Below, piece by piece: positions 57,135 through 64,000 of a stretch of 64,000 nucleotides of DNA. Within the stretch, counting starts at the first letter, position 1. Each line of letters opens with the position of its first letter. The notes beneath the pieces were generated by a model. It saw only the letters and a program-made list of their open reading frames with translations, was not told the origin of the DNA and did no database searches. The stretch is from contig NZ_CP079095.1 of the NCBI RefSeq assembly GCF_019285515.1, forward strand, positions 3,690,501 through 3,754,500, in the 5' to 3' direction. The stretch comes from Methylococcus sp. Mc7. GTDB taxonomy: Bacteria > Pseudomonadota > Gammaproteobacteria > Methylococcales > Methylococcaceae. The position numbers were made by a program, and so were the translations under genes.

Positions 57135-58329
57135 AAGGAAGTCCGGGCTGGCGGCGATTCTGGGAGGTGCCCTGCTGCTGCGCGTCGTGCTGGCGGCCTC
57201 CTTCAAGGGCCACCCCATCGACGTCGGCACCTTCAGCGCCTGGGCCGGTCACGCGGCGGAAGGATTGCTTTCGTTCTACAGTCCGGGTTATTTCGCGGAC
57301 TATCCGCCGGGCTACATCTACGTATTGTGGCTGATCGGCGAATTGCGGGCGCTGTTGCAGACCGGCTTCGATACCCCCGGATTTCTGGTGATGCTCAAGT
57401 TCCCGGCGATCGTGGCGGACCTCGCGACGGTCTGGGTGATTCACCGCCTTGCCACCGGACAAGACTACCGTGCCCCCCGGGCGCTCGGTCTCGCAGGGCT
57501 TTATGCCTTCAACCCCGCCGTCATCGCCGACTCGGCGGTATGGGGGCAGGTCGATTCCGTGCTGACGCTGTTCCTCCTGCTCGGCGTGCTGTGGCTGGAA
57601 CGCCGCCCCGCCGCATCGGGTGCGGCTTTCGCGACGGCGCTGCTGGTGAAGCCGCAGGCGTTGATCTTCGCTCCCGTCCCCTTGCTATGGTTCGGGGACC
57701 GCCTGTTCCGCCGGCACACGGCTGCCGAACTGAGCCTTTTCCTGCCGGCCGCGATCCTGGTGTTCGCCGTCGGAGTCCTCCCGTTCGTCGCGGTACACGG
57801 GCCCGCCTGGGTCGTCGAGAAATATGCATCAACCCTGGCCTCCTATCCCTACGCCAGCCTGAATGCCGCCAACGTCTTCGCCCTCGTCGGCGGCAACGGC
57901 GCCGACGCGGCCCAGGCGGTGCTGTTCCTGAGTTTCAAAACCTGGGGAACGGTCTTTCTTTTCGTCATCCTCGCCTGGGCGGTACGGCTGGCCTGGCGTG
58001 GACTGACGGCTTCGGACTGCGTTTACCTGGCGGCCTTTCTGTCGGTTTCCGTCTACCTGTGGTCGATCAAGATGCACGAGCGCTACCTTTTCCCCGCTCT
58101 CGCCATGCTGCTCGCCTATCACATCCTCAGCCGGGACCGGCGGGCGTTATGGCTGTTCCTCGGCTTCAGCGCGACGCTGTTCATCACCATGGCGCAAGTG
58201 CTGTATCTGGGCATGCGCGAGACCTGGTACATCCCCCGTTTCGACCCGACCTTCCTTGCCGTCTCGGCGGCCAACCTGCTGCTCTGGTCGCTGCTGGCAT
58301 GGACCGGCTGGCGAACGCAGCGGCAATGA
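57115..58329 (+). CDS. Polytopic membrane glycosyltransferase (GT-C type)
   Basis: 404 residues, about 10-11 membrane helices. The first periplasmic loop has acidic residues after helix 1 (GHPIDVGTFSAWAGHA, and later YFADYPPGYIYVLW), and VWGQVDSVLTL and LLVKPQALIFAP are typical of GT-C mannosyl/glucosyl-transferases of the GT87/GT39-like group that use polyprenyl-phosphate sugars. Start is a TTG at 57115 overlapping the previous gene by 20 bp. It may decorate the polymer or repeat unit in the periplasm. Confidence 0.75.
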   Translation: MENSSSERKSGLAAILGGALLLRVVLAASFKGHPIDVGTFSAWAGHAAEGLLSFYSPGYFADYPPGYIYVLWLIGELRALLQTGFDTPGFLVMLKFPAIVADLATVWVIHRLATGQDYRAPRALGLAGLYAFNPAVIADSAVWGQVDSVLTLFLLLGVLWLERRPAASGAAFATALLVKPQALIFAPVPLLWFGDRLFRRHTAAELSLFLPAAILVFAVGVLPFVAVHGPAWVVEKYASTLASYPYASLNAANVFALVGGNGADAAQAVLFLSFKTWGTVFLFVILAWAVRLAWRGLTASDCVYLAAFLSVSVYLWSIKMHERYLFPALAMLLAYHILSRDRRALWLFLGFSATLFITMAQVLYLGMRETWYIPRFDPTFLAVSAANLLLWSLLAWTGWRTQRQ

Positions 58330-58358
58330 AGTAAGCAGACCAGCCGGAGGAGACAAGC

Positions 58359-59822
58359 ATGCGCGTGATCGTCCTGGCCGACCGCATCGGCCGCGAGCTC
58401 CTGCCCTTGACCGACCGCACCTGCGTCGCTCTGCTGCCGGTGGCGGCAAAGCCTCTGATCGACTACACCTTGGAAATGCTGGCGGCCGCCGGCATCGGGG
58501 AAGCGGTGATGGCCGTCGGCCCTTTCGGCGAGCAGCTCCGGGCGCATCTCGGCGACGGGCGGAATTTCGGCCTGAGTCTGGACTACTGGCCCTCCCCCGG
58601 CGAAGTGGACATCGCCTTGCTGCTGAGCCAGTTGCCCAAATACCCGGACAAATCGACCCTGATCGTGCGCGGCGACATGCTGCGCTCGCCGATCCTGGGC
58701 GAATTTCTCGAGGCGGCCGGCTCCAGCAAGGCGTCGGTCCTTCATGGCTGGTGCGACGGCAAGCCGGCCGGGCTGTGGCTGCTGCGCGGCAGCGCGGATG
58801 ACACTCGCGGCATGGGCTGGCAGGACATCGTCTCCGGCACGCCCGTTCCGGCGGCCTGCAAGCTGCTGCTGAAGGAAGGCACCGCATGCCTGCTGGAATC
58901 CCTGTGGGCCTACCACGGGGCGAACCTCGACGCCGCGGCCGGACGCATCCAGGGACTCGCCATTCCAGGACGGCAGATCCAGCCGGGGCTCACGGTGGGC
59001 CGCAACTCTTCCGTATCGACCGCAAACCTCGCGGACGTCACCGCGCTGGTCGGCAGCCATTGCCGAATCCATCCGAGCGCGCAGCTACAGGGCCAGGCCG
59101 TGATCTCCGACGGTGTGATCGTCGACCGCGGAGCCCGGTTGTCCAACGCCGTCGTACTGCCCCACTCCTACGTCGGCGAACTCGTGACGGTCGAGAACGG
59201 TATCGTGCGCGGGAACGATCTGCTCCGTGTCGACACCGGCGCCCAGCTCAGGATCGTCGACGCGTTCCTGCTGGCCGACCTGGATCAAGTCTCGATCAAG
59301 CACGATTTTTCCGGCCTGTTGAACCAATTGGCCGGCGTCCTGCTTCTGGCGGCGTCGGCGCCGCTGTGGCTCCTGGCTGCACTGGCCGCAGTGGCGCGGC
59401 ACCCGACCCGGCCGCTGCGGTTCCGACACCTGCGCGGCAACCGGCTGGTCCGGGACGGCACCGGCGCACCGGTGCGGGCGGACTTCACGGCCGCCGAATG
59501 GACGATCGGCATTCCCGTGCTGGCGAAGCTGCCCTGGCTCCTGAATGTGGCGAAGGGCGACCTGAGACTGGTCGGCGCGGAAGCCGTCACACCCGAGCAG
59601 GCCGCCGGCCGTACCGCCGAATGGGAAAAAATGGCGGACCGGGCCCCGGCCGGCCTGATCGGACCGACCCAACTGGATCTGCCGGCGTCCGCCCCGGCCG
59701 AGGAACGGCTGATGAGCGATGCCTTGTTCGCCGCCCAAGCGGAGCCGGGCAAGGAGTTTCGCGTCATCCTGCGCGGTTTGCGCGCCCTGTTCAGCCGGCG
59801 CGCCTGGCATCCGGGGGACTGA
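58359..59822 (+). CDS. Fusion: sugar-nucleotidyltransferase-like + beta-helix + degenerate sugar-transferase domain
   Basis: 487 residues, start ATG 58359 after GGAGGAGA. Residues 1-200 resemble NDP-sugar pyrophosphorylases (PVAAKPLIDYTLEMLAAAGI), but the usual N-terminal GxGTRLxPLT nucleotide loop is replaced by LADRIGRELLPLTDRT. Residues 200-310 are hexapeptide repeats (NSSVSTANLADVTALVGSHC). Residues 325-487 resemble a WcaJ-type sugar transferase: a membrane hairpin LAGVLLLAASAPLWLLAALAA, then IPVLAKLPWLLNVAKGDLRLVG. Here the LDELPQ block is VLAKLPW, so the catalytic Asp-Glu pair is replaced by Ala-Lys. It is probably a regulator or scaffold, not an active initiating enzyme. Confidence 0.78.
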   Translation: MRVIVLADRIGRELLPLTDRTCVALLPVAAKPLIDYTLEMLAAAGIGEAVMAVGPFGEQLRAHLGDGRNFGLSLDYWPSPGEVDIALLLSQLPKYPDKSTLIVRGDMLRSPILGEFLEAAGSSKASVLHGWCDGKPAGLWLLRGSADDTRGMGWQDIVSGTPVPAACKLLLKEGTACLLESLWAYHGANLDAAAGRIQGLAIPGRQIQPGLTVGRNSSVSTANLADVTALVGSHCRIHPSAQLQGQAVISDGVIVDRGARLSNAVVLPHSYVGELVTVENGIVRGNDLLRVDTGAQLRIVDAFLLADLDQVSIKHDFSGLLNQLAGVLLLAASAPLWLLAALAAVARHPTRPLRFRHLRGNRLVRDGTGAPVRADFTAAEWTIGIPVLAKLPWLLNVAKGDLRLVGAEAVTPEQAAGRTAEWEKMADRAPAGLIGPTQLDLPASAPAEERLMSDALFAAQAEPGKEFRVILRGLRALFSRRAWHPGD

Positions 59823-61028
59823 GTGCGGATACTCCTCGTCGACGACGACCCCATTTCGGTACTTGCCGTCGCCGTGTACCTCCGCAAGCTCGGCTACGAG
59901 GTCACTTCGGCGCGGGACGGCCGTGAAGCTTTAGAGCAGTTCCAGTCCCAGCGTTTCGAGTTCGTCATCAGCGACTGGAACATGCCTCACCTGAACGGCG
60001 AGGAGCTGTGCCGCCGGGTGCGGTCGCTGAAGCTGCCCCACTACGTTTATTTCATTCTCCTGACCGGGCGCGATGACAAGGATTCGCTCCTGCAGGGCAT
60101 GGAGGCCGGGGCCGACGATTTTCTGGTCAAGCCGGTCGACCGCGAGGAGCTTCGGGTCAGGATCCGGGCCGGGGAGCGCATCCTCAGGCTGGAGCAGCAG
60201 ATCGACGAACGCGGCCGCCTGCTGGAGACCGTGAACCGCGAACTCAAACAGGCTTACCAGACCATCCGCAACGATCTCGCCACCGCCGCCGCCATTCAGA
60301 AGTCCCTCCTGCCCGAGCCGTGGACGCTGCCCGACCTGGAAGTCCGGTCGCTGTTCATCGCCAGCGACTTCCTCGCCGGCGACATGTTCGGCTACTTCCC
60401 GCTGGACGATCGCCATGTCGGCCTGTTCCAGCTCGACGTTTCCGGGCACGGCGTATCCTCGGCACTGATTTCCGTGGCCTTGAGCAAATGCCTCCTGCAG
60501 AGCCGATCGCTCGACGTCACGGCGGAAGCTTGCGGATCCCCTGGCTGCGGCGGCCTCCCGCCCAACCGGATGCTGGAAGAATTGAACCGTTTCTTCGCCG
60601 GCCAGCCCGAATCGAACAACTATTTCGCCACGATGATCTACGCCGTACTCGACCGGGAAACCGGCCGGCTCGAACTCAGCGCGGCCGGGCATCCTCCGCC
60701 CCTGATGTGGAAGGGCGGAACGGGTGCGGTCGTGGAAAGCGGAGTTCGCGGACTCCCGCTGGGGGTCGTCGCCGACCGCCACTATGCGTCGGAATCGCAT
60801 TGGATGGCAGCCGGAGACCGATTTTTCGCCTATTCGGACGGGATCACCGAATGCATGAGCCCGGCGGGGGAGGCTTTCGGCAGCGGACGCTTCCGCCGTC
60901 TGCTGGAAGAAACCGCCCCTCTGCCGTTGGCGGAAGCGATCGGCCGCATCGAACTGTCGCTGTCGGACTGGCGCGGCCGGGGCAGCTACACCGACGATAT
61001 TTCGCTGGTCGCGATAGAGAGGAAGTGA
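59823..61028 (+). CDS. Response regulator with SpoIIE/RsbU-type PP2C phosphatase output
   Basis: 401 residues, start GTG directly after the previous stop. The receiver domain is residues 1-120, with phosphoacceptor Asp51 in VISDWNMPHLNGE, Thr81 and Lys103 (FLVKPVD). A helical linker (about 115-150) leads to a PP2C domain. Its metal-binding acidic residues lie in FLAGDMFGYF, FQLDVSGHG, AYSDGITECM and YTDDISLVAI. By family it dephosphorylates a STAS antagonist when the receiver is phosphorylated. The matching STAS gene heads the opposite arm. No histidine kinase is in the window. Confidence 0.9.
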   Translation: MRILLVDDDPISVLAVAVYLRKLGYEVTSARDGREALEQFQSQRFEFVISDWNMPHLNGEELCRRVRSLKLPHYVYFILLTGRDDKDSLLQGMEAGADDFLVKPVDREELRVRIRAGERILRLEQQIDERGRLLETVNRELKQAYQTIRNDLATAAAIQKSLLPEPWTLPDLEVRSLFIASDFLAGDMFGYFPLDDRHVGLFQLDVSGHGVSSALISVALSKCLLQSRSLDVTAEACGSPGCGGLPPNRMLEELNRFFAGQPESNNYFATMIYAVLDRETGRLELSAAGHPPPLMWKGGTGAVVESGVRGLPLGVVADRHYASESHWMAAGDRFFAYSDGITECMSPAGEAFGSGRFRRLLEETAPLPLAEAIGRIELSLSDWRGRGSYTDDISLVAIERK

Positions 61029-61032
61029 ACCG

Positions 61033-61440
61033 GTGCATCAGGCCATTCAGCTCACCATCAGCAGCGAAGCGGACAACATCAACCTCGTCGGCGTAACCAT
61101 TCGCGCCTTGTGCTTCGCCGCCGAGATATCGCCGGTGGACGCCGCCCGCATCGAACTCGGCATCGTCGAAGCCCTGAACAACATCATCCTGCACGGCGGC
61201 GCCTGCGAACCGGTCACGGTGTCATGGAACCGCGCCCCGCAAAGCATTTCGATCGAGATCGAAGACAGCGGCCGGCCTCTCCTTCACTGGCCGCCGCGCA
61301 GCGAATTTCCGGAGCCCTTCGAAGAATCCGGCCGTGGCTGGCCCCTGATCGCCGCCTGCTTCGACAGCATCGACTACCGGGTGGAGGCCTGCAGGAACAC
61401 CCTGACCCTGGTGAAGGCTCAAGGGATCAAGACCGCCTGA
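61033..61440 (+). CDS. RsbW/SpoIIAB-like serine kinase (HATPase_c)
   Basis: 135 residues, start GTG 61033 with AGGAA upstream, 4 bp after the phosphatase stop. The GHKL ATPase N-box is ELGIVEALNNIILHG (Glu47, Asn50), the G1 box is IEIEDSGRPL (Asp78) and the G2 loop is EESGRGWPLI. Such proteins phosphorylate the conserved Ser of a STAS antagonist and sequester a target such as a sigma factor. It is the third component of the partner-switching set. It is last in the plus arm. Confidence 0.9.
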   Translation: MHQAIQLTISSEADNINLVGVTIRALCFAAEISPVDAARIELGIVEALNNIILHGGACEPVTVSWNRAPQSISIEIEDSGRPLLHWPPRSEFPEPFEESGRGWPLIAACFDSIDYRVEACRNTLTLVKAQGIKTA

Positions 61441-61449
61441 GCCGCCCCC

Positions 61450-62085
61450 TCAAGCCGGGGAAGGACTGCGCGCCTCTATCAGCCGCACCAGCGCGTTCAG
61501 CCGTTCGACCCGTTCCAGCCGGAATCCGGAAGTCTCCACATTCTCCACCGTGCGGCGATTGATGTGAGCGCCGACCAGGCGGGAAACCCAGGGATCGAGA
61601 AGGTCCATTATCCACCCGGCCGCTTGCCGTTCCGAACGCACGTGTTCCAGCAGGACGAGCTTGCCTCCCGGTTTCAGGACTCGCCGCAATTCCCCCAGGC
61701 CGCGGAGCGGATCGGGCACCGAACAGAACACGAAGGTGCCGACGACCGTATCGAACTCGCCGTCGGCAAATGCCAGGGCCTGGACATCCATGAGTTTCAG
61801 ATCGCTCCGGACCCCGAGCCGGATCGCGCGCTCGCGGGCCCGGCGCAGCATCCGTTCGCTGAAATCCACCGCGGTGACGTGTCGCCCCACGGGGTGGAAT
61901 GCGAGGTTCTTGCCGGTCCCGACGCCCACCTCGAGCACGCGTTCGCCCTCGGTCAGGCTCCAAACGCGGCGGCGCCAAGGCTTGAACCACATCGCTTCCA
62001 TGACGCCTTCGATGAAATCGAAGAAAGGCGCGATGCGGTCGTAACGATGGCGGACAATTTCGGTAGCCTCGGGGGACTCGCTCAT
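61450..62085 (-). CDS. SAM-dependent methyltransferase, UbiE/PmtA-like
   Basis: 211 residues, class I fold. SAM-binding motif I is VLEVGVGTGKNLAFHP, motif post-I is VTAVDFSERMLRRA and motif IV is FDTVVGTFVFCSVPDP. The N-terminal RYDRIAPFFDFIE and the GVGTGKNL variant are typical of phosphatidylethanolamine N-methyltransferases of the Rhodobacter PmtA type and of related UbiE-like proteins. The psd gene in this window makes the PE substrate, but a quinone or other target is equally possible. Convergent with the plus arm, 9 bp away. Confidence 0.75.
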   Translation of the reverse strand: MSESPEATEIVRHRYDRIAPFFDFIEGVMEAMWFKPWRRRVWSLTEGERVLEVGVGTGKNLAFHPVGRHVTAVDFSERMLRRARERAIRLGVRSDLKLMDVQALAFADGEFDTVVGTFVFCSVPDPLRGLGELRRVLKPGGKLVLLEHVRSERQAAGWIMDLLDPWVSRLVGAHINRRTVENVETSGFRLERVERLNALVRLIEARSPSPA

Positions 62086-62139
62086 GTCCAGCTCCTGGAT
62101 TCAGCCTTTTTGCCAAGCCGCGGCCCCAGGATACCCGCG

Positions 62140-62784
62140 CTATTCGGAAAAATCGACGTACTGATAAACGGGGCCAACCTCGCTGCCGGGAGGCAAGGTG
62201 ATCAACTGTTTGATGAGTCCGTCCTGCAGTCCGTAAACCCAGCCATGCAAGGTCGGACAGTGCTCCCGCTTCCAGCTCTGCTGAATGATCGAGGTGTGGG
62301 CCAGATTGTAGACCTGTTCGATCACGTTCAGCTCGACCAGGCGGTCGACGCGCTCCTCCTCGCTGCCCAGAGCCTCTATCTCGTCGGCATGCAGCCGGTA
62401 GACGTCCTTGATGTGTTTCAGCCATTTGTTCACGATCAGGAGCTTCGCGCTCTGCTTCTGCAGCGCCGCCCTGATGCCGCCGCAGCTGTAGTGTCCGCAG
62501 ACGACGACGTCGCGGACCTTGAGCACGTCGACCGCGTACTGCAAAACGCTCAAGCCGTTGAAATCGGTCGTGACCAACTGGTTGGCGATGTTGCGGTGGA
62601 CGAAGATTTCGCCGGGCTGGGCATGGACGATGATTTCCGCCGGCACCCGGCTGTCCGAACAACCGATCCAGAGTACGGCGGGATTCTGACCGCCCGCCAG
62701 TCGCTCGAAATAACCCGGTTCCTTCAGTATCTGGTCCTTGGCCCAGGCTTTGTTTTCCAACAGCATTCGTTCGAAAGCTTCCAT
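62140..62784 (-). CDS. can: Beta-class carbonic anhydrase
   Basis: 214 residues. Zinc ligands are Cys42 (in IGCSDSRVP), His98 and Cys101 (in VVCGHYSCGG). Asp44 and Arg46 form the catalytic dyad. These positions are the same as in E. coli Can. It interconverts CO2 and bicarbonate in the cytoplasm. The SulP transporter lies 55 bp upstream on the same strand, a pairing often seen for bicarbonate supply. Bicarbonate is needed by carboxylating enzymes in a C1-assimilating cell. Confidence 0.93.
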   Translation of the reverse strand: MEAFERMLLENKAWAKDQILKEPGYFERLAGGQNPAVLWIGCSDSRVPAEIIVHAQPGEIFVHRNIANQLVTTDFNGLSVLQYAVDVLKVRDVVVCGHYSCGGIRAALQKQSAKLLIVNKWLKHIKDVYRLHADEIEALGSEEERVDRLVELNVIEQVYNLAHTSIIQQSWKREHCPTLHGWVYGLQDGLIKQLITLPPGSEVGPVYQYVDFSE

Positions 62785-62839
62785 GAGTTCGCTCTTTGAT
62801 ATTCAAGGGGAATGGTGAACGCTTCTGCCGGCTAGGGAC

Positions 62840-64000
62840 TCAGCCGGAAATCTTGTACAAGGGGGCCGCGCCGGCGTCCCCTTGCCTGCTCTCCGAGTTT
62901 CTGCCGGCATGCCCGTGCGCGGCTTTGAGATTCTTCAGATGAACCACGATACGGTCATCGCGCGCGGCTTCGACGAAGTCCTCGATGGTTTCCAGGATGT
63001 CATGATCCACGAATTCCGCATAGGTTCCGTCGATGATCAGCTCGCTGTCGGGCTCGACCTGGTCCAGTTGCTCGCGCAGCAGGGCCTTGTTCAGGAACGA
63101 GACGTCCTTGCGAAGCCGCAGCAGGTAATGGTTGCCATGGCGGGTGAGGGAAATGGCGGCGTGGAAGTTGGTCCGGATGACGTAATACAGACCGCAGGCG
63201 ACGCCGACGGCGATCCCTTTGAGCAGATCGGTGGCCAATATCGCCATGACCGTGACGGCGAACGGGATGAACTGGGTCGCCCCCTGGCGGTACACCTGTA
63301 CCACCATCGCCGGCTTGGCCAGCTTGTAACCCGTCATCAGCAGGATCGCCGCCAGCGCTGCCAGGGGGATGTGGTTGAGGTAGCGGGCAAGGAAGCCCAC
63401 GCTCAGCAACAGCAGGAGGCCATGGATGAAGCAGGCCACTTTGGTACGCCCGCCGGCGTTGATGTTGGCCGACGAGCGGACGATGACCGCCGTGATCGGT
63501 AAACCGCCCACCAGGCCGGCCAACAGGTTGCCGACGCCCTGCGCCTTCAGCTCCCGGTTGGTCGGCGCCACCCGCCTCAGCGGATCGAGCTTGTCGACCG
63601 CTTCCAGGCTGAGCAGGGTTTCGAGACTGGCAATGACGGCGATCGTGAACGCTACCGTGTACACCGCCGGATCCATGATCCGGCTGAAATCCGGAAAGAC
63701 GAGGCGGCCAGCCAGATCCTCGAAACCCCGGATGTCCGGAAGCTGAACCATGTGCTCCGGTGCAATCTCCCAAGACGATCCCGCCATCGAGAGATTGAAT
63801 GCCACCGCCCAGGCTATCGCCGCCAGCGGCCCCGGAATCTGCGCCAGCAGCGGCACGGAGCGGATAAGCCGGGACTCCCACAGCACCATGATGGCTATGG
63901 CGACCGCACTCACCACGGTCGCTCCCGGTGAAATCGAACCCATGGCTTGCAGCAGTTCGGAGAAGGTGCCCTCCGCGTCTTGAGGCAGATAGGTTTCCTC
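62840..64000 (-). CDS. SulP/SLC26 anion transporter, cut by the window edge
   Basis: The frame is open through the right edge (19 more codons beyond the ATG at 63943), so the N-terminal helices lie outside the window. Visible are the SulP core helices (RVAPTNRELKAQGVGNLLAGLVGGLPITAV shortened: GNLLAGLVGGLPITA) and the SSANINAGGRTK segment typical of the family. A C-terminal cytoplasmic STAS-like domain (SELIIDGTYAEFVDHDILETIEDF shortened: DGTYAEFVDHDILE) follows. SulP proteins carry sulfate, bicarbonate or dicarboxylates. The adjacent carbonic anhydrase favours bicarbonate, as in BicA, but sulfate is not excluded. Confidence 0.88.
   Translation of the reverse strand, partial: EETYLPQDAEGTFSELLQAMGSISPGATVVSAVAIAIMVLWESRLIRSVPLLAQIPGPLAAIAWAVAFNLSMAGSSWEIAPEHMVQLPDIRGFEDLAGRLVFPDFSRIMDPAVYTVAFTIAVIASLETLLSLEAVDKLDPLRRVAPTNRELKAQGVGNLLAGLVGGLPITAVIVRSSANINAGGRTKVACFIHGLLLLLSVGFLARYLNHIPLAALAAILLMTGYKLAKPAMVVQVYRQGATQFIPFAVTVMAILATDLLKGIAVGVACGLYYVIRTNFHAAISLTRHGNHYLLRLRKDVSFLNKALLREQLDQVEPDSELIIDGTYAEFVDHDILETIEDFVEAARDDRIVVHLKNLKAAHGHAGRNSESRQGDAGAAPLYKISG

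Overview
The window is GC-rich, densely coded DNA from a gammaproteobacterium. The block gyrA-serC-serA-pheA-hisC-tyrA-aroA-cmk-rpsA-ihfB-lapB is the conserved gammaproteobacterial superoperon. A serine-pathway C1 cassette (serine-glyoxylate aminotransferase, hydroxypyruvate reductase, glycerate kinase) and a eukaryote-like sterol C-24 reductase point strongly to a sterol-making Type X methanotroph of the Methylococcus capsulatus kind. That identification is inference from gene content, not from a database search.

Layout. 1-9.6 kb: a GTPase gene with the start of a second gene behind it, a VWA + membrane-DnaJ pair, a small anchored protein of unknown function, the ybbP/ybbA ABC exporter divergent from tesA, a HopJ-family protein and an MltD-type lytic transglycosylase. 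9.7-17.8 kb: an accessory zone. It holds the DHCR24-like reductase, two copies of a DUF29 + HTH/coiled-coil unit (one decayed), and parts or wholes of IS1380, IS3, IS1182 and ISAzo13 elements plus an IS200/IS605-like hairpin. It ends 3 bp from the 3' end of a CAU tRNA gene. 18-22 kb: sga-hprA-glycerate kinase-psd. 22-35.6 kb: the aromatic amino acid, serine, gyrase and ribosomal superoperon, on the minus strand.

35.7-61.4 kb is a large exopolysaccharide (Wzx/Wzy-type) island in two opposed arms that start around 48.9 kb. The minus arm runs STAS protein, Wza-like OPX lipoprotein, Wzc-like co-polymerase, GT4, GT2, acetyltransferase and Wzy/ligase. It meets a plus-strand flippase that is fused to a complete MFS transporter. 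A GT25 and a lipoprotein with a glycosidase-like motif flank it. The plus arm carries GT4, a second GT4 split by an IS1182 element, two GT2s, a CysE-like acetyltransferase, a sugar-transferase-like + WecG fusion, a polytopic glycosyltransferase and a nucleotidyltransferase + sugar-transferase-like fusion. It ends with a REC-SpoIIE phosphatase and an RsbW-like ATPase. With the STAS gene at the head of the other arm, these make a complete partner-switching set that brackets the polysaccharide genes.

61.4-64 kb: a methyltransferase, a beta carbonic anhydrase and a SulP transporter cut by the window edge, probably a bicarbonate-supply pair. No rRNA or CRISPR array was seen. The most unusual features are the flippase-MFS fusion, two sugar-transferase-like domains that have both lost the catalytic Asp-Glu pair, a Wzc-like protein with a ruined P-loop, the partner-switch bracket, and the DHCR24 homologue beside a mobile-element graveyard.
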